A DNA stretch of 62,157 bases, taken from Paenibacillus sp. Its GTDB lineage: Bacteria > Bacillota > Bacilli > Paenibacillales > YIM-B00363. Of this stretch, positions 25,264 through 34,773 are shown in pieces. Position 1 is the first letter of the stretch, and each line of letters begins with the position of its first letter. Location of the stretch: the NCBI RefSeq assembly GCF_031177825.1, contig NZ_JAPSKE010000026.1, positions 1 to 62,157 on the forward strand, in the 5' to 3' direction. The translations under genes and the position numbers were made by a program. The notes beneath the pieces are model-generated. The model was not told where the DNA came from, ran no database searches, and saw only the letters and a list, made by a program, of their open reading frames with translations.

Positions 25264-28200
25264 TCATTCCTCTTCGGGGGACGGCATGGAGCCGCGTTTC
25301 GGTCCGTTCGAATCCGGCGGACCGTTCGCATCTCGGTTTCGGACGACGATCGAGGCGGTAGCGGTCTTCCCGCCGTACTCGGCCCGGATTAACGTATGCC
25401 CCTCGTCGATCCCCGTCAGCGTCAGTCCGTCGACGTTCGCGACGCCGGAATCGTCGGCGAAGAGCGCGACGTCTTCCGTCAGCGCAACCGGCTTCGATGC
25501 GCCGGCGTATACGCCGAACACTTGAGCGGTCACCCTCTGTCCGACGCCGATCCGAGTCTCGGAGAGATCCAATCGAATCGCGGCAAGCTTCGGGGCTTCC
25601 GGATCCGGCGGACCGTTGCCGCGCTCGACGGCGATCGCGGCGGACGCCGACAAGCCTTCGTATTCGGCGTGGAGGACCGCGCTTCCGGTCGAAGCGCCCG
25701 TCACGGTCGAGCCTTGGATCGAGACGACGCCGGCGGGCTCCGCGGTCAACGTCACCCCTTCCTCGATGACAACCTCTTCTTGCGCCGCGTCGAACGGATT
25801 GTCGTACGTACCGTACACTTGAACCGTCACCGATTCTCCGAGCCCGATCGTCGATTTCGGCAGCGCGATGCGAATCGATGCCAGCGCGCCTTGGCTGACC
25901 GACGCGCGAAGCGTCTTCTGCATGCCTCCGTAAGCGACGCTTAATACGGCTTCGCCCGCGCTAACGCCCGTCACCGCCGCGCCGCTTACGCTCACGGCGT
26001 CGCCGGACGCCACCGCAACCTCCGGCACGACGTCGACGGCCAACGGTCCGAACCAAGCCGTCGCGGCGATCGGCTTCGTCTCGCCGGTCAGCAGCTCCAG
26101 CGCGTCGGGAACGAGCGCCAAGTCGTCGAGCGCATGAATCGTCGTCGAGATGCCGTACGGCGCCGACTGGCTGATTCCCTTAACCGCGTACGCGGTGTAG
26201 CCGTGCACTCCCGCCGCAGGCGACGGGACGGTCACGGAAACCGGCGTTTGGAGTCCGACGGCGGGCACATCCGCTACGACGGCCCCGTTCTCTTCCACGA
26301 CGATTCTCGAACCCTCCGAAGCCGCCGCCTGGAATACGACGTCGCCGCCCGCGGCAAGGTGCGAATACGGCTCCGCGTGCATGCGGAACGACGCCACCTC
26401 GCTTGGCTCCAACGCGGTCGACACTTGGACGTTGTCGATATAGGCATTGGCCACATAAGTCGCCGGCACGACCATAAACACGCGCATATATTTCGCTGCG
26501 GCATGCGCGGTATTCGTCAACGTTTCCGTTCCCCAACGTCCCAGCGGCACGGTCGCTTCTTTACTCCACGGGCCGGGATTCACCGCGGCGCTTGTGCTTA
26601 ACATGACCTTATTCGCATCGTAATACCGCGTCTGCAGAATCGGCCGGTTGGAGCTGCGTCCCGGCGGATTGTCCCCTCGGTACACATCGACGGAAGCCGT
26701 ATACGTCTTTCCGCCGACGACGGGAATGAAGTCGGATTCGGCCGCCACTTCGATCGTCGTACTATTATCGTAGAGAAGCAAGCTTTGCGTTCCGCTTTTC
26801 ACCGTGTCTTGCGACAATCGCACGTAGGCGTCCGCCGTATACTTGTCGAGATTGCGCTGCGTCCACCCCGGAATCGCCCCGTCCGCGCCCGCGCTCTCGA
26901 AGCCCGGATTCGTCAGCTTCAGCCGGCCGAGGACCGGCTGCTCCGGCGGAAGCTCGAACGGAACGCGCTTCGTCACCTTCACGTTGTCGTAGTACGCGTC
27001 CGTCGCCCAGCCGAGCGAACAGAACAAGACGATTCTTCCCGCGACGGCCCCTTCCGGCGCGATCGAGCTGAAATTCGCGGGACTCCATGCGCCGAGCGAG
27101 CCTTGATGGTACGCGGCCGGCGCCGGCGTCAGCTTGATCTCCTGCCCGTTCGCGTCGTAATACCGCATCGCGGCGATCGTCCGGCCGGACGCCAAGTAGA
27201 TGTCCGCCGAGACTTTGTACTCGGCGCCCGGCTCCACGGCGAACGGGAGCGAGATGACGCCGACTTCTTGCCGATCGGTCGAGTCGAAGATTCTAAGGCT
27301 GCTCTCGCCTTCCGACGCGCGCGCCCCGCTGATCTCGGAATAGCCTGTCGCCGTCGACTGGCCGAAGTCGTCCCAGCCTGGAATCGTACCGTCCGCCGTC
27401 CGCGCTTCGAAGCCGCTATTGACGAGCGGAACGGCAACGTCCGCGTACAGCGGCGGCGATTCTTCCGTGACCGTAATTTTCTTCAGCATATCCGCCGTGT
27501 TGAAATACAAGTTTCCGTCCGGCCCGATCGTCATCAGGTTCGTCTTCGTCCCGGGAACCTGCGCGTGCGCCATCGTATTCGTGTCGACCGCGGTCACGGT
27601 GCTGCCTAGCGTCGTGTACAGAACGCCGTCGCCCTTCGGGTCCCACAGCAGCTTCACCGGCACCCAGTAATGGCTGAAATCCCAATTGGTCGGGTACATT
27701 TCCTTCTGCTTCACGACCCTGTATCCATCGGCCGGATCCATCGCGAAGATCGTGCCGTAGGCGGCCGCCCACAGCAGCCCGTCCGGACCGACCGACAGCC
27801 CGCCGATCGACCGGGCCGCTACGCCGCTCGCTTGCGCGACGTCCGGCGAGAATGCGGTCACCAATCGTTCCTCCGCCACGTCCCAGACGAATACCTTCGC
27901 CTTGTCCGCCGCCGGATCGATGCCGAGACCGCCCCATACGGTCGTGGAACCGTACAGCATGCCGTCGTGATAAGCCAATCCCATCACGCTCTGGTTTTCC
28001 AGCGGGCCGCCGGGCTGGAACATCTCGGCGAACACCTTCCATTCCGTGCCGTCGTAGACGGTCAGGGCGCCTCCGAGCTCGCCGGTTTTCGGGATCGTCC
28101 CGATAAACAACCGGTCAGGGGAAACCGCCAAAGCGAACGGGCGATCCTGCTTGCCGCCGATATGATAGATCGACTTCGGGTTGTCGTCGCCGATCGGCTG

Positions 28201-29532
28201 CTTCGTGTCGAGCTCGTAGATGTAGCCTCCGGGATATTCGCCGAAGACGACCTTGTCGCCCCACGCGATCATCCCTTCGGCCTGCCCCATCCGAAAATGC
28301 TCGATCTCCCCGGTGTCGATGTCGTACCGGGCGCCCTTCGTCCCTTGGTAGCCGGTGCTGTAAATCAACCCGTCGGGTCCGGTCGCGATCGATTGAATGG
28401 AAACCGGCGTGCCGGAGATAAGGGAAGGGAAGCTAGTCGCGACGCCTGTCTCGACGTTCGCGATCAACGGAGCGCCGTTGAACGTCACCGTGACCAGCGA
28501 CATGCCCGGGAACCGCTCCTGATCGTCCAGCTCGACCCAAGCGCCGGTCCGGATGTAGGTGCCGAACACGATTCCGGTGCCCGCCACTTCCTCCGTCGTC
28601 AGATCGAACGACTTCAGCTCTCCGTCGGCCGGGAAATACACTTTGCCGTCTTTCTCCGGCGACACGTACAAGCCTCTATAATTTTCAACGATTCCCGCCC
28701 AGCGCCCGTTTTCCAAATCATAAATGAAAAGCGACGTCGGACTCGTACTCATCATAACGAACAAATAATGACCGACGGCGTTCATGGAATACACGGTGGG
28801 AGCGTCGGCGGGCGAGAACAGCGCGTTTTCCGGAAAAGGGATTTGCGTCTTCGCGCCGTCGGCCGGATCGATTCGGAACAAGCCGCCCTTCGTCCCGGTT
28901 CCCGCGTACAAATACCCGTCGTAATAAGCGATCCCTCGAACGTATTGCTGCGCCTCGGCCAGCTGGCCGGTCAACAGCGTCAGTTTGTCTTGCGCCGGGT
29001 CGTACACGAACACCTTGCCGCTCGGATATCCTCCGCCGTAGACGCGATCCGACTCGTCCACGACGATCGAATATAACGACGTCGCCTCCGGCACGGCTCC
29101 GATCGTTCGAATGTGCTTCGTTACGGGAGAATACGCGTACAATACGTTGCCCGCCACGGTATACACATTTCCTTGAGAATCGATGGCGTGACCCCAGGAT
29201 TGGCCCCCGCCGCTTAAGGGAAGCTCCCGGACGACCCGGTTCGTATCCAGATCGACGACGCTGAAGATCGCGGAATGCACGGCGGAACCCGCTACCGTGG
29301 TATACATGACGTCTTTCCCGTCCTCCGCGCCGAACGCGGCATTGAACGTATTCGGCGCCGTCACCTGGGTACCGAGATCCTCGGGAACCGAGAACGTTCT
29401 CGGAACGACGACGGCATCCGCCGCCAGCGCATTCGAATCCGGCGGGGCCGGCAAGGCGACCGCGCCGATCAACGCCGCGGAAAGCACGACGGAAGCGAAT
29501 TTCTTCCCATGATGGATAACGCTTTCAAACAT
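25264..29532 (-). CDS. Large secreted beta-propeller/CBM/Ig-like protein
   Basis: 1422 residues with a Sec signal peptide (HHGKKFASVVLSAALIGAVALPAPPDSNALAA, cut near residue 40). About 45-700 is made of repeated beta-propeller blades (VSPEKDGKVYFPADGELKSFD, GPDGLIYSTGYQG, IGPDGNLYFNTADML). Two CBM4/9-like jelly rolls follow, each beginning NPGFES or NSGFEA...IPGW and ending YYDN/YIDNV (about 715-880 and 885-1060). The C-terminus has three Big_2-type Ig repeats (about 1140-1410). No catalytic motif, SLH or sortase signal was seen. A carbohydrate-binding exoprotein is the likeliest role. ATG at 29532 versus GTG three codons earlier is unsettled. Confidence 0.78.
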   Translation of the reverse strand: MFESVIHHGKKFASVVLSAALIGAVALPAPPDSNALAADAVVVPRTFSVPEDLGTQVTAPNTFNAAFGAEDGKDVMYTTVAGSAVHSAIFSVVDLDTNRVVRELPLSGGGQSWGHAIDSQGNVYTVAGNVLYAYSPVTKHIRTIGAVPEATSLYSIVVDESDRVYGGGYPSGKVFVYDPAQDKLTLLTGQLAEAQQYVRGIAYYDGYLYAGTGTKGGLFRIDPADGAKTQIPFPENALFSPADAPTVYSMNAVGHYLFVMMSTSPTSLFIYDLENGRWAGIVENYRGLYVSPEKDGKVYFPADGELKSFDLTTEEVAGTGIVFGTYIRTGAWVELDDQERFPGMSLVTVTFNGAPLIANVETGVATSFPSLISGTPVSIQSIATGPDGLIYSTGYQGTKGARYDIDTGEIEHFRMGQAEGMIAWGDKVVFGEYPGGYIYELDTKQPIGDDNPKSIYHIGGKQDRPFALAVSPDRLFIGTIPKTGELGGALTVYDGTEWKVFAEMFQPGGPLENQSVMGLAYHDGMLYGSTTVWGGLGIDPAADKAKVFVWDVAEERLVTAFSPDVAQASGVAARSIGGLSVGPDGLLWAAAYGTIFAMDPADGYRVVKQKEMYPTNWDFSHYWVPVKLLWDPKGDGVLYTTLGSTVTAVDTNTMAHAQVPGTKTNLMTIGPDGNLYFNTADMLKKITVTEESPPLYADVAVPLVNSGFEARTADGTIPGWDDFGQSTATGYSEISGARASEGESSLRIFDSTDRQEVGVISLPFAVEPGAEYKVSADIYLASGRTIAAMRYYDANGQEIKLTPAPAAYHQGSLGAWSPANFSSIAPEGAVAGRIVLFCSLGWATDAYYDNVKVTKRVPFELPPEQPVLGRLKLTNPGFESAGADGAIPGWTQRNLDKYTADAYVRLSQDTVKSGTQSLLLYDNSTTIEVAAESDFIPVVGGKTYTASVDVYRGDNPPGRSSNRPILQTRYYDANKVMLSTSAAVNPGPWSKEATVPLGRWGTETLTNTAHAAAKYMRVFMVVPATYVANAYIDNVQVSTALEPSEVASFRMHAEPYSHLAAGGDVVFQAAASEGSRIVVEENGAVVADVPAVGLQTPVSVTVPSPAAGVHGYTAYAVKGISQSAPYGISTTIHALDDLALVPDALELLTGETKPIAATAWFGPLAVDVVPEVAVASGDAVSVSGAAVTGVSAGEAVLSVAYGGMQKTLRASVSQGALASIRIALPKSTIGLGESVTVQVYGTYDNPFDAAQEEVVIEEGVTLTAEPAGVVSIQGSTVTGASTGSAVLHAEYEGLSASAAIAVERGNGPPDPEAPKLAAIRLDLSETRIGVGQRVTAQVFGVYAGASKPVALTEDVALFADDSGVANVDGLTLTGIDEGHTLIRAEYGGKTATASIVVRNRDANGPPDSNGPKRGSMPSPEEE

Positions 29533-29567
29533 CGCATTCACAACCTTTCGAATTTGTCGCGAACTAG

Positions 29568-29588
29568 TTTACATGTGGATCACATAAA
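29568..29588. promoter_or_regulatory. 21-bp near-palindrome in the 5' UTR of the secreted protein gene
   Basis: TTTACATGTGGATCACATAAA has near-perfect dyad symmetry (ATGTG and CACAT around GAT) and lies 36 bases before the ATG. A candidate operator for the neighbouring GntR fusion regulator. Confidence 0.45.
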
Positions 29589-29640
29589 AGGAATTAACTT
29601 CTATTAACCTCCTAAAATAATAGTTGTGGTTCATTTGTAG

Positions 29641-29672
29641 TTCATTTTAAAGAATGAAAATCGGAATATCAA
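29641..29672 (-). promoter_or_regulatory. sigmaA promoter with overlapping palindrome, secreted protein gene
   Basis: On the minus strand TTGATA (29667-29672), 17 bases, TAAAAT (29644-29649). A palindrome TTCATTTTAAAGAATGAA (29641-29658) covers the -10, a good place for a repressor. Confidence 0.55.
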
Positions 29673-29693
29673 CGAGAAAATGAGCGGGTAAAC

Positions 29694-29733
29694 AAAAAAA
29701 GTCCATCCTGCACCCTCTGTGGGTTGCATGATG
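29694..29733 (-). terminator. Terminator after the GntR fusion gene
   Basis: On the minus strand CATCATGCAACCC and GGGTGCAGGATG form a slightly bulged stem followed by TTTTTTTG. It separates the regulator from the secreted protein gene, so the latter depends on its own promoter. Confidence 0.75.
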
Positions 29734-29738
29734 AACCT

Positions 29739-31136
29739 TTATCCTTGCGTATGCGTGTTCCCTTCCCGGATCAACGTATGAAACATATGAATAAGACCTT
29801 CTTCGTCAATCAGCTTCGCGAAGTATTGTCCGAGACATTTCCCGAACGTCTCGATCTCCTCGGGAACCAACCCCAGCCGCTCGTAGGTCGCGAAGCTCGG
29901 GATCATCTCGCGGTACATATCGAACCGCCTCGGCGCGTTCGGCAGCTCCGACGCGATCCCGTCCGCGACCCGCTTATTCGCGGGAAGCGTGAACGTGCCG
30001 CGGCGAATCGTCGTCGCCGCTTCCTCCGATAAGAGGAAATTCGCCAGGCTTTCCGCCTCTTTCTTCTGCGCCGACGACGCGTTGACGCCGACGCCGGTGC
30101 ACAGGAGCAGCGTATCGCCGCTCCCGCCCTCGGATCGCGGCAGCTGCGCGATATCGAACGGAAACCCCGCGTCCGCCAGCTCGTTCAACCGATAATACGT
30201 CGTCAGTATGGCGGAAACCTTCTCCTGCTTGAAGAGCAGCTCCACGTCGTGCAAGCTGAACGACAGCATGCGCGGAAATAAACCGTCTTCGTGGATGAGC
30301 TCCCTCACGTCCCGGAACGCGTCGAGCCGGTTCGATCGTCCCGGAAGCGGGAGCCCGTCCTCCCGGTCGAAGGCGACGCCGTTTTGCAGCAGGAAGATCG
30401 GCCACCGGTTGTGGGAGGACAAGTGAAAGAATAAGCCGTACCGGCTCTCCCCGGCCAGCTTCTTCAAGGCTTGCCGCAGGTCGCTCCACGTCCAGCTGCT
30501 GTCCGGTTCGAACGCTCCCGCTTCCCGGAAATGATCGCGGTTATAGCACAGGATCACAGGCGAGAACACGAACGGCCGCAAGTAAGCCCGGTTCGGCTCC
30601 GTACGTTCCATAAACAGCTTATTTAAAAAGGGGAACGCGCTCGCTTGCGGAGCCTGGGGCTCGAATAACGATAGGAGTCGGTTGTCCCGGAAATAGAAAT
30701 AGTCCAGATTGTTCAGCAGCACGACGTCCACGACGCCGTACGCCAACAGCTGCCGAATGGAATCCGGATTCGAATACGGGAGCGTTACCGTCTCCACGCG
30801 GACCTCGGGATGCTCCCGTCGATACGACGCCAACAAGTCGTTCAGCTTCGCGTCCGCGTGTAACGACGGGTACAGCCCGAGGCGAAGCGCGTTCTGCCGG
30901 CCCGACGCCGCCACCTGCGTGCCCACGCGCGGGACCTTCCGGATCAAGCCTTCCTCCACCAGCTTCCCCATCGCGGCGCGGACGGAGTTTTTGCTCAGAT
31001 CGAACTGTTCGGCGAACGCGACCTCCGACGGCAAATAATCGCCGACCCGATAAGTGCCGTTCGCCAAATTCGTTCGAATATAGGCGATCAATTGATTGGA
31101 ACGATCTACGAATGTTTTGCGATCGGGCTTAGCCAT
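29739..31136 (-). CDS. GntR winged helix fused to a solute-binding-protein domain
   Basis: 465 residues. About 1-70 is a GntR HTH (IRTNLANGTYRVGDYLPSEVAFAEQFDLSKNSVRAAMGKLVEEGLIRKVPRVGTQV). From about 80 the protein is a family-1 extracellular solute-binding fold as in sugar ABC transporters: LRLGLYPSLHADAKLNDLLASYRREHPEVRVET, VDVVLLNNLDYFYF, VFSPVILCYNRDHFREAGAF, SWTWSDLRQALKKL, KKEAESLANFLLSEEAA. There is no signal peptide, so the binding domain is cytoplasmic and probably an effector sensor, likely for a sugar. ATG at 31136 follows GAAGGGGACC. It probably controls the secreted protein downstream. Confidence 0.85.
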   Translation of the reverse strand: MAKPDRKTFVDRSNQLIAYIRTNLANGTYRVGDYLPSEVAFAEQFDLSKNSVRAAMGKLVEEGLIRKVPRVGTQVAASGRQNALRLGLYPSLHADAKLNDLLASYRREHPEVRVETVTLPYSNPDSIRQLLAYGVVDVVLLNNLDYFYFRDNRLLSLFEPQAPQASAFPFLNKLFMERTEPNRAYLRPFVFSPVILCYNRDHFREAGAFEPDSSWTWSDLRQALKKLAGESRYGLFFHLSSHNRWPIFLLQNGVAFDREDGLPLPGRSNRLDAFRDVRELIHEDGLFPRMLSFSLHDVELLFKQEKVSAILTTYYRLNELADAGFPFDIAQLPRSEGGSGDTLLLCTGVGVNASSAQKKEAESLANFLLSEEAATTIRRGTFTLPANKRVADGIASELPNAPRRFDMYREMIPSFATYERLGLVPEEIETFGKCLGQYFAKLIDEEGLIHMFHTLIREGNTHTQG

Positions 31137-31168
31137 GACACGGTCCCCTTCGTCCAACCGGCTCGCGC

Positions 31169-31208
31169 GAAAAACCGCCCCCGCGCGACGTTCCGCGCGA
31201 AAGCGGTC
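31169..31208 (-). terminator. Terminator after ywhD
   Basis: On the minus strand ACCGC...CGCGCG pairs with CGCGCG...GCGGT, then TTTTCG. The regulator gene downstream begins about 30 bases later. Confidence 0.6.
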
Positions 31209-31215
31209 GATCCGT

Positions 31216-31725
31216 CTACCCCAGCTTCTCCTTCAACTCGTCGGTCGAAGCGTGCCACATGCCCTCGTTGTACTCGATCAGGCAACGCTTCAACGCCGCC
31301 TTCTCCCCGTCGGACATCCCGTCCAGAATGATGCGTCGCTTCATCGCGTAATCCATCTTGTTCACGTGATCCGCGAGAATCTTCCACCCGCGCCGCGCTT
31401 CGGGATCGACCAGCATCTCGCAAGCCGTCGCTCCCGCGTAATACATGCCCTCTTCGCGCTTGTCTACCGCGATCCACACGATCCAGCAGCGGCGGCCGTT
31501 CGGTACGTCGTCCTTGTTCGCGGAAAATTTGATGCCCTTCTCCACCTTGCTCTTCGCATGCAGCGCGCCCAGGTCGATGTAGGCTTCTTCCCCGTCCTTA
31601 TCGATAATGACGGCCGATACGTTGTTCAAATCGATGGAGCCCGCGCCGAACCCCTTATGCTCCTTATTGCTGACGACGTTCAGCGCATTGATCTTCTTCC
31701 CGCCGATTTCCACGTGCGCCCCCAC
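31216..31725 (-). CDS. ywhD: YwhD family protein
   Basis: 169 residues matching the YwhD family as I remember it: GFGAGSIDLNNVSAVIIDKDGEEAYIDLGALHAKSKVEKGIKF, the VPNGRRCWIVWIAVDKREEG stretch, MYYAGATACEMLVD and LKRHI-like C-terminal helices ending SSDELK-type STDELKEKLG. Soluble, no known function. In B. subtilis ywhD follows pbpG; here two regulatory/secreted genes and a hydrolase have come between them and the strand is opposite. Confidence 0.82.
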   Translation of the reverse strand: MGAHVEIGGKKINALNVVSNKEHKGFGAGSIDLNNVSAVIIDKDGEEAYIDLGALHAKSKVEKGIKFSANKDDVPNGRRCWIVWIAVDKREEGMYYAGATACEMLVDPEARRGWKILADHVNKMDYAMKRRIILDGMSDGEKAALKRCLIEYNEGMWHASTDELKEKLG

Positions 31726-31822
31726 CTTCGTTCCTCGTTAGAATTTCTTCTATTGTACCCGAAATAATCCCCGGGGGACAAACATATACATCCACTAGAC
31801 GCTTGTCAACGGGGTGAAAATC

Positions 31823-33868
31823 ATGAAAAAGATGAAGTTAGGGCGCTGGCGGCCGGTCGCGATCGCCGGCGTCGCCTTCGCGGTATGGGTCGCGCTCTGG
31901 GGCGAGCTCGGCGCCCCCGCCGCCGGCGACAGTTCCTTCGGCGAAGCGGTCGCGACGTTCGGCGGCGCCGGCCCGGAGAAGGCGCAGGCGCCGAAGACGA
32001 ACTCGGGCGCGAATCCGAACCCGGCTCCGAACGCGGCGCCCCCGGTCCCCGAGAAGCCTCCCGCTCCGAAGCCGATGAGCAATCGCGTCGTGGAATACCA
32101 CATCGGCGTGGCGCTGGACGCGGAAAACCATGCGCTCCACGGCACGCAGACCGTGACCTGGCGCAATCCGGGCAAGGAGAAGGTGCAAGAGCTGTACTTC
32201 CACTTATATCCGAACGCGTTCGAATCCGACAAGACGACCTTCATGAGGGAGTCGGGGGGCAAGCTGCGCGAGGATAAGCGGACGGCGAACAGCTACGGCG
32301 GCATGACGATCTCCTCGATCGAGACGACCGAGGGGCTCGATCTGACCCATCGCCTCTCGTTCGAGCAGCCCGACGACGGCAACAAGGCGGACAAGACGCT
32401 GGCGAAGCTCCGCTTGCCGAAGGCGGTTCCCCCGAACGGAACGGTGACGCTGAAGATGTCGTTCACCGTGCAGCTGCCCGAGGTGTTCGCCCGCATGGGC
32501 TACAAGGACGACTTCGTGATGGCCGGGCAATGGTTTCCGAAGATCGCGGTTTACGAGCCCGCCGGGACGCGCGGCCGTACGGGCGAGGGATGGAACGCCC
32601 ACCAATATCACGGCAATTCCGAATACTACGCGGACTTCGGCATCTATAACGTGAAGATCAAGGTTCCGACCGACTACGTCGTCGCCGCTACCGGGTTTCC
32701 GCCGAAGCCCGCCGTCGTCGATAAGAAGTCGGGCACGAAGACGTACCACTTCTACGCGGACGACGTACACGACTTCGCATGGTCGGCTTCGCCTCACTTC
32801 ATCTACGCGGAGGAGCCGTATTCGGCGCCGAACGTGCCCGGCGTCAAGATCAAGCTGTATCTCGATCCGACGCATCTGGAGCTGAAGGAGCGATACCTCT
32901 ACGCGGCCAAGAAGTCGCTGCAGCACTTCAGCGAATGGTACGGCCCTTATCCGTACAGCACGCTGTCGATCGTCGTGCCCCCGGAAGGCGCGGGCGGCGC
33001 GGGCGGCATGGAATACCCTACGCTCGTCACTGCTTGGGCGGCGGATTCGGCGGACGTCGGGTACGAGCTCGAACGCGTCGTCGTGCACGAGATCGGCCAT
33101 CAATATTGGTACGGCATGGTCGCGAGCAATGAATTCGAGGAAGCGTGGTTGGACGAAGGCTTCACCTCGTACGCCGAGGATAAGCTCATGGAAGCCGAAT
33201 ACGGCTTGACGCCGAGCACGACGCTGGAAGCGAGCTACATGACGAACCCGGCCTCGCTCACCCGCTTCGCCTGGAACTTCGACAGCCACGATCATTACGC
33301 GGACAACGTGTACATTCGGGGGAAGCTCGTGCTGCTGGCGATGGAAAAGGAGATCGGCGAAGCGAAGATGAAACGCGTGCTTCGCGCCTACTTCGACCGG
33401 TGGAAGTTTCGGCACCCGTCGACGGGCGACTTCCAGAAGACGGCGGAAGACGTAACGAAACAAAGCTGGGCGCCGTTCTTCGATCAGTTCGTCTACGGCG
33501 ACCAGATGGCCGATTACGCGGTGGAGCGCATCGAACGCGCGAAGTCGGACGACGGGACGTACGCTTACCGCGTCACCGTATCGAGCCGCGGCGGCAAGGA
33601 CGGTCCGGTATCCGTCCGGTTCCTCTACGAGGACGGTCAGACGATCCGCGAGGAATGGCCGGGGAAGGAAGACAGCGTCGTCTTCGCGCTGCCGCCGCAC
33701 GCCGCGAAGCTGAAGCACGTCGTCGTCGACCCGGAACACGGCGTCGTTCTCGAGCATAAGCGCATTAACAATTTCATGAAGACCGACGTGGACGAAAGAC
33801 TAGAGACCCGCTGGACGATGGGCGTCGCGAAGCTGCTCGAAGCGCTGTTCGGCACGGTGGTCTGGTAA
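31823..33868 (+). CDS. M1 family metallopeptidase, secreted or membrane-anchored
   Basis: 681 residues. N-terminal signal/anchor (KKMKLGRWRPVAIAGVAFAVWVALWG), an Ala/Pro/Lys-rich linker (about 45-85), then an M1 aminopeptidase fold: substrate motif GGMEYPTLVT, zinc site HEIGHQ with the third ligand Glu 18 residues on (EAWLDEGF), and a catalytic Tyr region (YIRGKLVLLAMEKEIG). Probably cleaves peptides at the cell surface. Start at the ATG 31823 after GGGGTGAAAATC; a GTG three codons earlier is less well placed. Confidence 0.9.
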   Translation: MKKMKLGRWRPVAIAGVAFAVWVALWGELGAPAAGDSSFGEAVATFGGAGPEKAQAPKTNSGANPNPAPNAAPPVPEKPPAPKPMSNRVVEYHIGVALDAENHALHGTQTVTWRNPGKEKVQELYFHLYPNAFESDKTTFMRESGGKLREDKRTANSYGGMTISSIETTEGLDLTHRLSFEQPDDGNKADKTLAKLRLPKAVPPNGTVTLKMSFTVQLPEVFARMGYKDDFVMAGQWFPKIAVYEPAGTRGRTGEGWNAHQYHGNSEYYADFGIYNVKIKVPTDYVVAATGFPPKPAVVDKKSGTKTYHFYADDVHDFAWSASPHFIYAEEPYSAPNVPGVKIKLYLDPTHLELKERYLYAAKKSLQHFSEWYGPYPYSTLSIVVPPEGAGGAGGMEYPTLVTAWAADSADVGYELERVVVHEIGHQYWYGMVASNEFEEAWLDEGFTSYAEDKLMEAEYGLTPSTTLEASYMTNPASLTRFAWNFDSHDHYADNVYIRGKLVLLAMEKEIGEAKMKRVLRAYFDRWKFRHPSTGDFQKTAEDVTKQSWAPFFDQFVYGDQMADYAVERIERAKSDDGTYAYRVTVSSRGGKDGPVSVRFLYEDGQTIREEWPGKEDSVVFALPPHAAKLKHVVVDPEHGVVLEHKRINNFMKTDVDERLETRWTMGVAKLLEALFGTVVW

Positions 33869-33904
33869 CGAACGAGCCGAGATTACGGAGAGGAGGCGCG
33901 CTTC

Positions 33905-34717
33905 ATGTGGTCGTACGCGAAATCGGGATGGGCCGCCGCCCGTCGCAGTTGGTTTCTATTGTTTCTCATTTTCTTATATCAGTACGGATGGGGCTTCGCG
34001 CTCTATAAATATGTGAAGTCGATCGTCGTTCCGCTGCTTCATCGCTACCCCGGCGGCGAGCTGGCGCAATCCGCGGACCGCCTGTTCTGGCTGGAGGCGG
34101 AATTCCAACTGACGAAGACCGACCTGATCGCCCCTTACGCGTGGACGATTCTCGTCCTGCTGCTCGTCCGCATGCTGCTCACTCCGCTGCTGAACGGCGG
34201 GATCTACAACGCGCTGGCGAACGGCGGGGACGGCCACCGGAGAGCGTTCGTCCGCGGGGCGAAGACGTACGCGAAGCCGTTCCTGCTGCTGTACGGACTG
34301 CAGACGCTGCTGACGTTCGCGCCGCTCGTCTGGGCGATTCCGCGGGCGCTCGAGGCGGCGTCGGCCGCGTACGATTGGCCGTCCGTCGCGGCAGCGGCCG
34401 CCCCGTATGCGATCGGTTGGCTCGTATATCAAGGCATCCTGGATCTCGCCTTCATGTACGTCGGCTTCGGCATCGTCGAGGGACGCGGCGGCTGGGCCGG
34501 ACTTGGGCTGTTCGCCCGCCGAGGGCTGCCGATCGCCGCCCTCGCGCTCGCGACGTTCGCGGTCGGCCTCGCCGTCAGCTTGACCGCGAGCGCGCTGTCG
34601 CTCTGGTGGGCCGGCTTCTTCGCGGTCGTCATCCATCAGTCGTACCCGATCGTTCGCGCCCTGCTGAAACTATGGGGCATCAGCGCCCAGTATCATCTCT
34701 GGTCGGCGCATCGGTAA
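33905..34717 (+). CDS. Polytopic membrane protein of unknown function
   Basis: 270 residues with about six hydrophobic segments (SWFLLFLIFLYQYGWGFALY; YAWTILVLLLVRMLLTPLL; PFLLLYGLQTLLTFAPLVWAI; AAAPYAIGWLVYQGILDLAF; PIAALALATFAVGLAVSLTAS; SLWWAGFFAVVIHQSYPIV). I do not recognise the family. It begins 36 bases after the M1 peptidase and after AGAGGAGGCGCGCTTC, so the two are likely one operon ended by the hairpin at 34733. Confidence 0.7.
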   Translation: MWSYAKSGWAAARRSWFLLFLIFLYQYGWGFALYKYVKSIVVPLLHRYPGGELAQSADRLFWLEAEFQLTKTDLIAPYAWTILVLLLVRMLLTPLLNGGIYNALANGGDGHRRAFVRGAKTYAKPFLLLYGLQTLLTFAPLVWAIPRALEAASAAYDWPSVAAAAAPYAIGWLVYQGILDLAFMYVGFGIVEGRGGWAGLGLFARRGLPIAALALATFAVGLAVSLTASALSLWWAGFFAVVIHQSYPIVRALLKLWGISAQYHLWSAHR

Positions 34718-34732
34718 GTTCATATATAATAC

Positions 34733-34773
34733 GAGGACATCGGGCGCCATGCGCGCTCGATGTCCTCTTCTTC
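34733..34773 (+). terminator. Terminator after the membrane protein gene
   Basis: GAGGACATCG-GCGC pairs with GCGC-CGATGTCCTC (34733-34767), followed by TTCTTCGTT. Confidence 0.75.
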
